Source: Gigaspora margarita
Lineage: Eukaryota > Glomeromycota > Glomeromycetes > Diversisporales > Gigasporaceae
DNA: 64,000 bases
Assembly (NCBI GenBank): GCA_009809945.1
Contig: WTPW01000558.1
Coordinates: forward strand, 62,001-126,000
Direction: 5' to 3'
Position 1 is the first letter of the stretch. Each line of letters opens with the position of its first letter. Made by a program: the position numbers and the translations under genes. Below are positions 11,403 through 24,209 of this stretch, one piece after another. The notes below the pieces were generated by a model that was not told the origin of the DNA, did no database searches, and saw only the letters and a program-made list of their open reading frames with translations.

Positions 11403-13244
11403 AGGTAATGGTACCTATTCCTAGAACCCTTTTTTTGTTACATATAAAATTTTTTTAAATTTTAATATTTTTTTATAAAATTTTATATATAACATTTATT
11501 ATTTATATATTATTTAATAATATATAAATTGAATTATATTTATATATAAAAAAAAATTTTTTTAATAAGCTTGAATCTTGTGAAATTTGGTTAAATTTGA
11601 CTACTGGCTCCTATTTTTAGAAATCTAATATAACTACTCTAAAAAATTTAGAAATTTAAAATTTTTTTTTTATATTACATATTATTTTTTATGTTTTGTT
11701 TTTTGTTTTTTTCTTTTCTTGCACTTATTTTTTTAAGTTGTTGTTGTTTAATATTTTCTTTGTTATGTATTTCTTTTGTAATTGCTTCAAAAGTTACTAG
11801 AGTTCCAAATTTAAAAGTTTGAGATTGAGTTTTAGGCTTTTTTTGAACTAAAAAAGTATTTAATGATAGATATTTCATAATTGATGCCAAAAAAACTAGT
11901 TCTTGAATGTTCAATTCTTTGAATATATTTATATAATACTTGATTTTGCTTTTTATAATAATAATGATACAACTCAAATAATTTTTTTAATTTTATTTAT
12001 TTTTTTATTTATTTTTTTATTTAATTTAAGTAATTTTAACTAGTACCAACTTTTTTTCCATATAGAATTGCCTAAATATAAGGTAAATTGGGTAGCAAAA
12101 AGCTTGTTGATTTAAAAAAAGCAAATTTAAAAGTCAATATTTCATTGAAACCCCAGTATGATAAATATGGTCCTATAGTTATATAAATAATTAATTTTAT
12201 TCAACATGACATATTCTAACTTATATATTTGTATTCACATAACTTGTTTAAAAAAATTTGTGTTTTATAGTAAAGTAAGCATAGTATTATAGCGCAGTAC
12301 CAATTATGGCACACATGTGAAATCTTGTAATCCAATGATCAGAATCGGATAATTTTGCTACTATTCGATTTGTTACAATTGAATGGTAGTAAAATCATCT
12401 GATTCTGATCACTGGATCACAAGATATTGATACTTAAATAAAATAAATAAAATTTTTAATTTTAAGGTTTTAATAAAACCTTATCGTAGTATGTTAATAG
12501 TGACTTTTTTATTAAGTAAACTGACCTTTATTATTAAACAATTTTGTTCATTATTACAAGTTCTACTTACCTCTAAATTTTTATAAAAATCAGATAATTT
12601 TTTATTAAGTTATTTGTAAAAAGTATACTTGCGCCATAATAGGCTCTTTTGGCACAAAAACATATTTGATAAAAATCAATTAATAAAAAATTATCTGATT
12701 TTTATAAAAATTTAGAGGTAAGTAGAACATATAACGATTAATAAAATTGTCTAATTAATGAAGGTCAATTTACTTAATAAAAAATTTGAAACAACGCATT
12801 ACAGTTATTTTTTTTAGTCTTTTAAATTTTAATCTTTATTGCTAGTAAATTGTGGTGTAATAAATAGAATAAAATGATTCTGGTACCATTTAACTCATCT
12901 CACTGAGATGATTCGAATGGTACCAAAATTGTTTGATTCTGATCATTAATCACAAGATATCACATGTGCGCCATAATTGGTACATGTATAATAATTTGTT
13001 GATTTTTTAGCTTTTATTTTAATTTGCAATATCATGTGATTTGATGATAAGAATCAAACAATTTTGGTATCATTCGGTTTGTCTCAATGTGACGAATTGA
13101 ATGATAGCAAAATCATTTGATTCTGATTATTAGATCACATGATAATGGCCGTTAAAGTTATCTGCACCATAATACCTATACTTACCTTATGTTAAAAAAA
13201 GTTTCTGACAATAGGATCATTTCTAGGAATAGGTGCCATTACCT
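11403..13244. mobile_element. Nested foldback element, outer TIR AGGTAATGG
   Basis: The outer ends are AGGTAATGGTACCTATTCCT and its near-exact reverse complement, both bordered by TA. Inside lie further inverted pairs: 12275/13185 (GTAAGCATAG..), 12297/12983 (GTACCAATTATGGC..) and a 280-nt hairpin at about 12505-12785. This is best read as elements inserted into one another. A 100-codon AT-rich open frame at 11675-11977 (minus) has no recognisable domain and is probably not a gene. Confidence 0.75.
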
Positions 13245-14484
13245 TATAGTAAGATATCTTCTAATTGGTTTTATTTACAATAATTACCAAGATAATTATT
13301 GCAGGTTGTTTTGATCAAATTATAAATTATTTGAATTTTTTTGGCTAAGCCAACTAAGCTAATAAAATTTTATTTGCTTAATTGGTCAAAAAATTTGATT
13401 AATTAGGATCACTAATAATAGTACAAAATTTTACTATAACAACTAACTCTGTTTTCTAAATAAAATTTAATGCTTATCATAAAATTTACTTATAAAGAGA
13501 GCTTTTTTGTTTTAAAATAAACAAAAAAGATATATTATTATCAAATTTTGTTTCACATTAGATTTAGATCGTTTAGTTGATATAACACACCCAAAATGTA
13601 GCAGTTATGTAATTTACAAAATTTCTAAGGCACCTGATCTCCAAATTAGCAATTTGTGAGCCCTTATATTAAGAAATTAGATACATTCAAAACCAATATA
13701 AATTGCAGAATTTTGAATCTTCATATAACATAATTAACTACTAATGCTAGCAATAAAAACAAAGTAATCAGCACAAAATTATACTATCAAAACTGGCTCT
13801 TTCTAAGCAAAAATTGCACAATATAAATTTTACTATAAAAAGTCTTTTTTAGATTAAAATAAACAAAAAGCATATATTGTTAGCAAGATCATATTTTATA
13901 TCAGATGTAGATCATTTTCTTAACAAAGAAATTTTGAATTTTCTTTATAACTTTGATGTAATCTGAAGTCTCAAAAATTAATTTACTTTCAATGATAATA
14001 ATTAATGTATTCTAAATTATGTATAAGCATAATATGCACATAATTCACAAATTCTAGTATTAAGAAAAAAAGATATAAAATATATGTAAATGAGATGTAA
14101 TTTGTAGAAGATATTTTAGCTAAACTTTTTTCAAAGTCCAAACATTTTAGCCCTGGATTTTTAGTATCACCAAATTCTATAACTTTTGAAATTGCTAAAA
14201 TTTTTGAAATACTGAAATCTCCAAAATATGCAAAACTCTCAGAAACTGGAAAAACTAAGACTTATAAAACTTCGAAAACCTCTGAAATGGGCAAAGCCTT
14301 CTAAAACTAACAAAGTTCAACTTTCTGATACTTTTAAAACTCCCAAAACTTAGCAAATATAAAAAAACTGTATTCTGCACAACTTGAAAATGTTTTTTGA
14401 ATAAAAAATAAAATAAATTTACAACAAATATTTTGTTAATAAAATATTAAAATCTACAACCAAATAAATAAAATACATATATAT
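13245..14484. other. AT-rich repeat-derived stretch, no gene seen
   Basis: No coding segments. Part of 13640-13780 is similar to 10607-10700, the sequence just beyond the element at 9.7-10.6 kb, so an older repeat family is represented here. At 14150-14350 there is a degenerate run of AAAACT-like words. Confidence 0.5.
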
Positions 14485-15490
14485 ATTTTTTAATATTAAG
14501 GTGACCACTTAGGTATCCTAGCACTTTATTGGTACAAATAAGTTGGCCCAGTTAGTATAACCATGCCACATATTACATTTGTATAACAAGAGTACAACTA
14601 GCCACTTAACTTTTGGTGTCATTCTACACTAACTGCTATACCTACAACCAAACTATGGGATTGCCTATTTAAACCCTCTGGTTTTTACCCATGTCCTATG
14701 TTCCTTTCAATATACCCTTTCATAAGTAATTTGCTGTTTAAAGTACTCTGAAACTTTAACCAAACTCCAATTTGTGGAGGGCATTTGATCCTGTGGTAAA
14801 CCTGATAGAGTGGTATCTGTTTCACCCAGATATTCATCTACACTTTCAGTAATGTACGCATTCACTGAGGTGCACCACTTGCAGTCAGGGATTATCCTTA
14901 AACTGCTATTATTACCTAATACTGCCCTTGTGAAGTTTCTCAACTACAGCACCTAGTCAGTCACTTTTCTGGTTCCTTTTCACCAGTTACATTTCAACTC
15001 CCAATCCTAAGACCCAAAAGGGTTGGTCAGCCCGGCTTTAGAATGCCTTATGGTCTCCCTCCTCTTGGTACATGCTTTCAAAACACATCCTTTTTCTTTA
15101 GTATGACTTCAGTGGTCTGGTTGGTAGGGTCCTCCAATTCTTTTTATTGTCAGACTGCTTCTAGTCAGTCCTTGTCCAAGATCCTTTTCCCTGGCACCAT
15201 CAAAAGTCAGGTACTTCCTCACTCAGTCTTGCTAAGTGGGTTCCATTCTGCTAATTTCTAGGATTTGCATGCTTCCTTTTCTCTTGTATAATATTACACA
15301 AGTCAGTCAGCTTCCAATAACTTGGTGTCACCCAGGATACAGATCAAAGATCCACTTAGTTGAAGCACAGATTAGTTACTATAACACAAATGCAATTTTA
15401 AAACTGTCTCCAGTAGGATTTGATCTCTGCACCTGTCACTTGGAGAGGGTTACAACTACCCAACTTCACTATGTTACCATATTCCCATAA
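14485..15490 (-). mobile_element. tRNA-headed retroposon, copy 1
   Basis: Read on the minus strand, the head near 15480-15405 looks like a tRNA: an A-box-like TAGTGAAGTTGG and a B-box-like AGATCAAATCC about 40 nt on. A body of about 900 nt follows and ends in an A-rich tail near 14485. The distal body matches 51225-51850 (for example GTTTAAATAGG, ATAGCAGTTAGTGTAGAA, GTTGTACTC). The base composition is less AT-rich than its surroundings. It is long for a SINE. The 79-codon minus frame at 14707-14943 lies inside the body and may be chance. Confidence 0.6.
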
Positions 15491-18046
15491 AATATATTTT
15501 ATTCTTATTTATATTTACTATTTCACATAATAAAAATGCTTATAAGTTTATTGGCTATTGGTTTCTAAAGGCAGTTCAAAAGTTTTACTTTAGCCTAAAT
15601 AGTCACTTCTTTTTATAGCTAAATCTGATTTTTAAGATCCTATCTATTTTCAAAATCTATTTTCACCTATCATATTTAGTAGTTATTTTTTTTTGAAATT
15701 TTAGTTGGCTATTTGAAGGTTTTAGAAGTTTTAGAAGTTTTGAAGATTTTAGAAGTTTTATATTTGGGCTTTTGGTAAAACTAGAGTTTCTTAGCTAAAA
15801 CCAAAATTATATATTTATATTTATTGCATAATTTGATCTCAATAACATATATAATTTACTTTATCATATTATATAATTCTGGACACTCTATCCTAATATG
15901 ATCAATACCAAAATTCTTTCAAGTTCATTTATATTATATTAAAGCTAGAGTGAGTGCCTAGTTAGAGTTGGGTTTGATTATTATATAGTTAGCCTCTCTA
16001 AATGTATTTTCACAGACTTATGTAAAGTTGAACTAAATGTGCATTTAGAGGGATATTGCATTTAGAAAATTTATAAATATAATATTAATTGGTCTCAAAA
16101 AGATATATGCATTTAGAGAGGTATTTTATGGGATGTGCTTTAGAGAAATTGCATTTAGAGAGGCCAGATTATTTAGTAAAATTGTTCAAGAAAACAAAAA
16201 TTTTTATTTTAAATTTTCCTAATTTGTTATATTATAGCAAATTACAATTTTTTATTAATTATAATCATATAGAGTAAATTTTTGATAGTAATACTAGAGT
16301 AGATTGCTAATAAAATACTCTAGTATCAGAAAGTCTCTAGGTAGCTAACATTTGTACCTATCTAGTTAGTATTAGAGTTAGAATTATTTAGAAGATTTCT
16401 AGTTGATTATTAGATTAACATTATCTCATCTCACTTAACTACCCTCTTCTGAAAATTAAACAAGCCAATTACAATATAGTATAAACTTTATTAATCATGT
16501 GATTAATGTTAACCAATAAAATTTGATCAAATATTCTTAGAACTATATATGTTTGTTTAAAATTCTCCTATCCCCCTCATACCTAAGTCTAAATAATAAC
16601 ATTAACTTAATAATCAACTTTGAATAGCCTTATGATTAATTGATTTATATTTACAAAAATCATGTGAATAGTAGATGCCCAGAAAACTATCTCTGGCAGT
16701 TGCTTTTTTGATAGATCTACAATGTATCTAAATCTAAGTCATATTTTCTATTCACACTATGGGTTTTTGCTATTTATAAAATGGTTAATGTAGATCATCT
16801 TGATTTTGTCACTTAAATATTTTAATTTTTAAAGCATTGTATTAATATTATATCTATGAGTTCTTGAGCAAATTCAATAAAAATTTTTTTATTTGATTTC
16901 TAAAGATGTAGAATTAAAATAAAAAAGTTTTATCAAATTTGGTACTACCAACAAAGAGTAATTATTTTATTTTTAGTTTTATTATTTTTTTAAAAAAAAT
17001 TTTAGTCAAAAAAGTAAGCTATCATCCCAAAAACTGAACCTGGATAAAACATAGATTGTACAAAGAAAGGTAGTAAGAGACAAACTAATTAAAGTAACAG
17101 GTGTAAACAATATTTGGGTATAATTAAGAGAATATTAAAGCAGTACCACAAGACACAAAGGCATACTGTGCAAATGAAACCCTAAAAGCTCATAGAGGTT
17201 AATGTTTTTAATAAAATCATAGCATAAGTGAGTTAGAAGATATTCTCAAAAATGATTTAGGGTTATTAATGAGTAGTAAAGGTGATAACACATATCATTT
17301 AGTCAAAAATAAATTACAAATTAGGAGGCACAAAGCATGAAAATTAATATGTATAGACGAATAGTAGCATGGACCATATATGAGTATATTATTCTCACAA
17401 ATATATATTATAATGTAAGTTAATTTTATTACCTAATTTGTATTATTTAGTTGAAAAAGTAAAGATTTTATTGCTAGTTCCTCTAATTTGAAATTGAAAA
17501 AAGTAGGGTAGAGGGAACTATACTTATTTACTGAGGTTTACAGTAAATAAATCAATAATGCTTAATTAAAAAAAAATTTCAAAGCCCTAGCTTTATATCA
17601 TAGTAAAAATTTTTTATGCCCTTATTTTTTAAAAATCTTTTTTCAGAAAATATCTTTGTTCAAACCTTTTTTGTCTTTTATTTTCATTTATTTTCTTTTT
17701 GGATAGTTTCAGTAACTTTATTCAATTTATAATTGTTATTTTCCATCTGTCATAATGAAATTATACTCATATAGAGAACATAGAGAACATATTTTTTTGA
17801 GTGCTATGTACTCAAATTTTTTTCATAAAGGATATCTACAGAATATTGAAAGTTCTCAAATCTAAAAGTACTTTTGATACCTTTTACTTTTCAAAGAATG
17901 ACATACTTAGGGTCTTTTACATCATCAGTCATGAAAGGCAAACAAACATATATTCTATAGAGCATAAGATTTTGAACACTGATTGATCTCAATAATGATT
18001 GCTTTGTCACTTCATTAACAAGCTTTCCAATCCATCATTAGCCAAT
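15491..18046. other. Intergenic AT-rich stretch with old repeats
   Basis: No splice-linked coding segments were found. A weak MITE lies at about 15989-16168. Words near 15920-15970 (TTCATTTATATTA, GTGCCTAG) recur at 51910-51950. The rest is AT-rich without recognisable structure. Confidence 0.5.
15989..16168. mobile_element. Possible MITE with GCCTCTCTAAATG ends
   Basis: GCCTCTCTAAATG near the left is matched by CATTTAGAGAGGC at the right, and the interior repeats GCATTTAGAG. A target duplication was not resolved. The internal word resembles the MITE at 55088-55260, which suggests a pogo/Fot-like group. Confidence 0.5.
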
Positions 18047-18048
18047 TA

Positions 18049-18802
18049 CAGTCTGACCTCTCTATAGTCACACCCATATAGTCTCACATCTATATAAGCA
18101 CCCAATATTGTGCAACAAACTCACATATAGTAAAAAACCTCATTATAGTCACAAATCACCTATAATCACCATCACAAAAAAATTGATTTTTTATCAATTT
18201 TATTAATAATGAACCCTCGTTATAATCACCAAATTTGACTAAATATGGATTATAACATTTGATTGGCCAATATTCATATTCATGTTTATTTAAATTTTTT
18301 ATTAAAAATTCGTAAAGGTTTGACAGCAAATAACTATTGATACAGTGGTCCGATTTGGATGAAACAACTACCAAAATGTTCGTCTCGATGAGACGATTCT
18401 AATGAGTCCAAGATCGTTAAAATTCAATCACAAGCTCCACTGATCGTTAAGAATTTGGGACACTTTGCATGTTTAAGAATTGATTAAATTTAAACATCTA
18501 AGTAAAAAAAATCCTTAATGATCTTAGCATTTTATAACTAGCTTTGGATGATTTAGACTCTTTAGAATTGTCTCATTGAGTCAAACATTCTGGTGGTCAT
18601 TTTATCCAATTGGGCACTTGATCAAAAGTTATTTACTATCAAACATTTTAAATTTTTTAATAGTATTTCAAATATGCGAAAATATAAAACTTATTGGCCT
18701 TTGGTCATGTGACCATGGCAAAGTATTTTATTTATAGTCACACCTCTATATAACCACCAAAATAGGGCGTGACCAGCTTGTGATTATAGAGAGGTCTGAC
18801 TA
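18049..18802. mobile_element. pogo/Tigger-like MITE, 754 bp
   Basis: Left end CAGTCTGACCTCTCTATAGT and right end its near reverse complement, bordered by TA on both sides. Direct words related to TATAGTCACACC occur near both ends. An internal inverted pair (near 18395 and 18565) is also present. There is no transposase. The ends fit the pogo/Tigger branch of Tc1/mariner. Confidence 0.82.
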
Positions 18803-19635
18803 TATAACGTTACCGATAATATTTAATATTCTTGGGACAGTATTACATGGATGTCAACATTGAATTATTAATGTACCATAACATAATATATTATAATGTC
18901 GCGAAGATAAGCACCAATTACAATTTGTGTCGACCGAATTCCTAATTACGAATGGTGAAAAAAAAGTTTATACGGTAATTCTGGGACGAATTTCTAATGA
19001 TGAATTGATGAATTTCTGGTGTCGACCGAGTAGGTGACTTGTTGACTCTGACTCTGCAATTTTTCAGTTGTCACAAGATTTATGACTATAACTGGAAACT
19101 TATTGAATAATTAAATCTGGATTTATTCTAATCACATAGTAAAAACATTTGTCATCTCTATTGCCAAGTTTTCCTAAAGACAAGCTTACAAGTAATTTAG
19201 TTAAATTCCAAGACTTATCTACAAAATTACTAATCATTAACTGGGCCATTTGAATTATTTTATTGCATCACTTGAATGGGCACAACTTCTAACTTAGAGT
19301 ATTAGTGTTAGTTATCATGGTTAATTCTTAATAATCAATATTTCTGATTTTTTTTCTTATTTCACTATTAATTAGATGGGGATAATTATTTATTTAAACT
19401 TTTATTAAGGCTTATGCGAATACAGATAATTAATAGAGTAATAAACAATCCCAATATAAATAAACCAAACTAGCATCTATGCATTGAGAAATTCTGAAGT
19501 ACTAATATATAGAAGCTCAAATTTTCTACGCTACATTATAGACAATAAGAGTATTATTACTTTCATTAATTTTTAGATTTTTCAATAGATTCGTAAAGAT
19601 TGTTGCACTAATCACATAATCATTCAAAAATATTT
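18803..19635. other. Intergenic, no gene seen
   Basis: AT-rich sequence without long frames. GTGTCGACCGA occurs twice (near 18930 and 19020) in direct orientation. The stretch leads into the 3' end of the C pseudogene. Confidence 0.45.
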
Positions 19636-20029
19636 CTAAAGCATTATTTCACTTTCTACTCGTTCAATTGAAATTTCATCATTATCAGTTGTTAAATGTG
19701 AATTTTGAATATTATAATTAATTAATGGTAATGTAATTAAAGATTTGCGCAAATTATTCATAGTTCGATTACGAAGGCAGCATTCATATTTATGAATTAT
19801 CCCAAAAGGCTGAATTGCATCATCACCTATTTGAAAAGTATATAAAAAAATGATATGTATATGCATACTATACGATTGGTATATGAATGTATAAATTAAT
19901 GATAAAATTTTACCAAAAAATAGCTTATAAATAACGACAGAGAATTTCCATGCGCCACCAATTAAACTAAGCGAGTTCGAAATCTAGATAAAATTATGAA
20001 TTAAAATTTAACTAATAAGCAAATTAATT

Positions 20030-20227
20030 GTCGCGGTTGAAGCTGAAAATTTTAATTATTTAATATAAAATTTTCTAAAATTTTTGGGTGCATTTACTTG
20101 GCTTTTTTTTAGGTTAAATTAGGGTTTAAGATTAGTTTTGATATTAAAAGAGCATAAGTGGATTTTGGTAGGATTTATAATTTTAAATCGAGGTCCTTAA
20201 TTTCCAGCCTAGCTTCAGCCGCGACAT
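20030..20227. mobile_element. Small inverted-repeat element in intron of C
   Basis: GTCGCGGTTGAAGCT at the left is matched by AGCTTCAGCCGCGAC at the right. About 200 bp, non-coding. No exact target duplication could be fixed. Confidence 0.6.
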
Positions 20228-20493
20228 TTAATTATAGCTCTTTGCAAAAAAAGTGTGACCCTGTGATTTTCACGGTGATGATGGCGGAAAATCTCTGTGA
20301 TTCTTAATAAAAAATTCAAATTTAGAATTTATGTAAATTGATATATTAAATTATGTTTTCAATCATAGTTTCGATCAACGAACATATATAAAAAATACGT
20401 ATTCCCAAAGCTTATATATTTTGATATTTGCTTTTTTTCTGACAAACATATTTTCTTTCTCTTTACATAAATATTCCTTAATACTTGGTTATA

Positions 20494-20810
20494 ATGGCTG
20501 ACGTTAGTGATGCCTGACGAAACCATGAGATGCTAAATATTACGCGCTATTACTTATAAAAAATCAAAATAGATTATTGATTTTTGTATAATGTATCATG
20601 TGACAATTAGCATCACATGGTTTCGCCAGGCATCACTAGGCTGACATTCAAGAAATAAAGCTAAAATATCGCAGAGGAACATGTTTTAGTTGTCGAAAAT
20701 GCTTGTATTGTGAAATTGACTTACAACAAAACATATGTAATTGCAACGCGCCACATAAAGGTAATCGGACAAAAATGCATTTAAACGATTATTTAATTCG
20801 AATTGGGTGA
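20494..20810 (+). pseudogene. Small Cys-rich ORF split by a MITE
   Basis: ATG GCT GAC at 20494-20502 is followed at once by a 134-bp MITE. After it the frame resumes at 20645 and runs to TGA at 20808-20810. The part after the insertion carries CFSCRKCLYCEIDL then CNCN, that is C-x2-C-x2-C-x2-C-x8-C-x-C, a likely zinc-binding cluster. The rest is short and basic. It probably belongs to the transposon that contains it, as an accessory or truncated N-terminal domain. I do not recognise the family. Confidence 0.5.
20505..20638. mobile_element. Mutator-like MITE, 134 bp, 9-bp TSD
   Basis: Ends TAGTGATGCCTGACGAAACC and a near-exact reverse complement (32 nt with few mismatches). Flanks are GGCTGACGT (20496-20504) and GGCTGACAT (20639-20647), a 9-bp duplication with one mismatch, which fits Mutator-like elements. 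A simple TA duplication is an alternative reading. Confidence 0.75.
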
Positions 20811-22443
20811 AAAGCAAATAGATTATGTTCGTCAAAAAATATCACTTTATATTTACTCCCTAAGTACAAGAGAAACTTTAAGTTTTTTCTTGTGCTCTCG
20901 GTGTAATAGTTACTTATTAAGAAAATGAATAGCCATCATAATGTAGATAAATAATACGCCACTTCAAGTCTTTACTATACGCAGGAGGCATGCTAATAAA
21001 ATATTTTTCAAGTACAGTATCAAAGTACATATTTTGAAGATCTAAAGCATTGAAATATTTTATATATTTTATATCGATACGTAATTTTGACTTTACGAAT
21101 TGATTATTAATCAATTATAGAAATTACTTTTAACGCATCTTTATATTAGAAATCAGTAAAATTCTCTTAGAATTGAAAAATCGCCTGATTTCCCGTGATT
21201 TTACATAACATCATGATCTGCAGAGGTCACACATTTTTGCAACGCGCAATAATGATTCAAAAGGCAATAAAAGAACTGTATGTGTTCATTAAAGATAATT
21301 TGAAAAAACTATTAGAATATAAAATTGTTAACTATACATTATTTATTTTATGATTTCAAAACTTACCTTATTTCTGTTTCAACTACAGCTACATTAAAAT
21401 CTGCGCTCAGTTCGATGAGTGATATAGAGTTGGTGGCTTTCGCAAAATTAATATCTATTGCTATATATATATTATTATTAAGATGTAGAATTGCTTGTAT
21501 ATAATAGATTTAAAGAAATTAATAAATCAATAAATATTTACCGCTTCTTGATGATAAGTACGGTATTCTTTCATAATCAGAGGTAATTCCCAAAGTAACT
21601 TTCCAATTTGGAATAATAGTCTTTCTAATTCTTCGACTAAAATATATCGAGTAGAGCTTAGCATATAGATAATCAGTTTTAAAATGGGATGAATTTTATC
21701 GTTTAGTAACCATTATTATTTCATATATTTTTACCTGACCCGGTTTGAGCTCATAAGTATTAAGCTGTTCAATTGATTGTGAAATGGTGAATTATCAAGT
21801 GAAAAAGTTCCATTTGTATAATTTTTTAGGCTAATATATTCTATATATTGTTATAATCAAAGATAATAAATAATTTAATAATTAATACTATAAATATAAA
21901 TGAAAATAAATACCTGAATCATAAGCTTTAAATAAAAAATTTGAACTAGAATTAAAATGCGTGATAGAAAAATACGCTTTATTTCTCATTTAAAGTAATT
22001 TAAAATTGGAATTAAATGGAAATGTAAAATAGCCATTATAATAGCTTCCATTTTTTTCGGATGGTTCTGTAATATGCCGATTACAAGCATTATTTCCAAA
22101 TGCTCCAGTAGGTCCATTAACTTCGGGTGTAGTAAAGTAGCAAGTGATCAAAAAGTATTCCTCCGAAAGGAATTGTATAGCTGATATAAATAATTTCTTT
22201 TCTTCAGCATAAATTTAACGGCTTAAAAGATAATCATTCTTGACTTATTTTCACCTGGTACTGGCATATCATCTTTAATAAGAGAATAGCTAACAACTGA
22301 TTGATCATAAATGCAACTTAGGATTGTATTAATTGTAAATAAGGTAAACAGCCCAAAAGTAATATTACGAAAATGATTCTTATAATATGGACTGACAAAG
22401 ACTCAGTCTTTCGATATCGTTGGTAAGCATCACTTATAATCGT

Positions 22444-23436
22444 TTTATTATAAGTAAGTTAACACTTTGTACCTGAATTAGAATGACAAATACACTTAAA
22501 TATAGCATCTCTAAAAAGTAATATACTTTTAATTATGGGTGCATCCAGTGCATATATGCATTCCACATGTAGCATATAATGAAATATTCTTATAGCGCTT
22601 ATTATAGAAGCTTATGACTTTTAGAATAATAAATGATAATAATTTTTATATTTCTTTAAACAGATGAATATAAAATTAAATTAATCAGATACTATAAAAT
22701 CTCAATATATCATCCGTGCAATGTGCACAACATACACATACAGATTCCGGCTTACAGAATTCAGTAAAGTACCAATTACAAATACATTGTGGCATTCGCT
22801 TCATGAATACAAATAATATCTAAAGGTTTAACACGGGTAGGCAAAATAACAATATAAAAAATATAATATAAATTGACCAAATAAATAATAATAAATTTGT
22901 ATAAATAATATAAGATTAATATTAGTCATTCTTATTCCGAACTAGCCATACATACAAATTAATTACTTTTATATACATAATAATTGATCGATGTGTATTT
23001 ACATATTTCCAAATAAGTAATATACCAATTTATTTCATTTTTCCAATAAATTTAATTAATAATTAAAAAGTTTACCGATTTTACTATTTCAAACTTTGAA
23101 ACACAAATAAGATTTTTAATACTTAAATATATTTCGAAATGCGCCTTTTTTTTTTTAATTCTGAAGCCACTTATTATTGCCATAGGATTTTTATTTTGAC
23201 GAATCAAAGAAATACGTATGCTATTCTTAATTTGAAAAATATTTTTTTATTTTTAACCACATATTTTAATACGACGCATTATTAAACTCACATGTGTTAA
23301 AGCAAATATACAGTTTAGCTATAATATATATTGTATTAACCAATAATATTTCATGAAAGTCACACAAGCGATCTACAATGCAAGTGTGTTACAGCACATA
23401 TGGTTTATGCATATCCTCAAAAAGCTTAATTAAAAA
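22444..23436. other. AT-rich intergenic stretch, no gene seen
   Basis: No coding segments and no paired repeat ends recognised. It is the presumed upstream region of the dead C gene. Confidence 0.45.
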
Positions 23437-23440
23437 AGTA

Positions 23441-23641
23441 GAGGTCTTTTTCGATTTTTAACAGCTTGTTTGGTGCGTCAGAAAGGTCCGGATTTGCGTT
23501 GCGAATACAAAGTTTAATTTCTAATTATGTTATATAATTGGAAGCTTCATTTTGTATTTGTGACGTGAAGATGCTCACCGCATGTAAATCCCGACGCACC
23601 AAACAAGGTAAGGCGGCTGTTAAAAATCGCAAAGACCTCTG
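23441..23641. mobile_element. MITE with long TIR (AGAGGTCTTT...)
   Basis: AGAGGTCTTTTTCGATTTTT continuing to GTTTGGTGCGTC is inverted at the right end (GACGCACCAAAC ... AAAGACCTCT). The right arm has a few extra bases. About 200 bp, non-coding. Target duplication not resolved. Confidence 0.75.
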
Positions 23642-23689
23642 ATAATTAGAAGCAGCGATCAATTCAAATTGGTAATACAATAAAGTGAG

Positions 23690-24003
23690 GAGATTGCTAA
23701 TCTCCTAATAAAGTAACGTAAGCAAACTTTATAATATAAAGGGTAATAGAATAATAGAAAGGAGATGCTAATCTCTAATAAAGTACTGTAACTAAATTTA
23801 CAATATAAAGGATAATAGAAGAACAGAAAGGAGATTGCAAATCTTCTAATAAAGTAATGTAACCAAACTTTACAATATAAAAGGTAATAGAATAAAGAGA
23901 AGGGGATTGCAAAATCTTCTAATAAAGTAATGTAACCAAAAACTTTACAACATAAAAGGTAATAGAATAAAGAGAAAGGAGGTCGCTAATTTCCTAATAA
24001 AGG
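23690..24003. repeat. Minisatellite, unit about 75-80 bp, 4-5 copies
   Basis: Imperfect direct repeats, each with GGAGATTGCTAATCTCCTAA-like, AAAGTAATGTAACC and ACAATATAAAGGTAATAGAA-like blocks. The first block is itself a short palindrome. No coding potential. Confidence 0.85.
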
Positions 24004-24176
24004 TAGTGTGTACAACAGTACGTAAATATTTTTAACTGATCAAAACGTGCTACCAGTAAGATAAATTATATTGTTCTTCATGGACGATGTTCCTTCCATA
24101 ACGAACAACTCCCATGGCCAACAATACATCTGTGTCTAAACATGTAGTTGAGCAGAATCTTTTCGAGTATCATAGG

Positions 24177-24209
<33 letters not shown>

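Larger units (their letters stand above)
20242..21242. mobile_element. Tc1/mariner-like remnant, about 1 kb
   Basis: The ends TTGCAAAAAAAGTGTGACC and GGTCACACATTTTTGCAA are inverted repeats, and nearby subterminal sequence is also partly inverted. On the minus strand, 20917-21114 ends with PPAYSKDLKWRIIYLHYDGY, the typical first helix-turn-helix segment of IS630/Tc1-type transposases, and then the frame stops. Only the N-terminus is left. A Cys-rich frame on the other strand (20494-20810) lies inside the same element. Confidence 0.65.
19636..22443 (-). pseudogene. C: third, dead member of the A/B family
   Basis: Minus-strand segments match the A/B exon plan: 22255-22443, 21914-22120, about 21736-21833, 21542-21636, 21367-21454, 19914-19983 and 19636-19826. 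The sixth is 70 nt, as in A and B, and encodes SLIGGAWKFSVV. The last begins GDDAIQPFGIIHKY, like GNDTISPWGI in A. The expected start codon reads ACG, the first membrane helix contains a frameshift, and the second segment has an in-frame TAA. The fifth intron is enlarged to about 1.4 kb by a small inverted-repeat element and a Tc1-like remnant. The tail is shorter and lacks the clear heptads of A and B. Confidence 0.7.

Noticed and set aside
11675..11977. 100-codon Lys-rich minus frame
   Set aside because: Simple AT-rich sequence within a nested foldback element, no recognisable domain or splice partner.
15405..15480. Possible functional tRNA gene (minus)
   Set aside because: Box-like elements are present but stems pair poorly, and the sequence continues into a dispersed retroposon body.
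15043..15490. Two plus frames of 72 and 84 codons
   Set aside because: They lie on the opposite strand of the tRNA-headed retroposon and have no domain.
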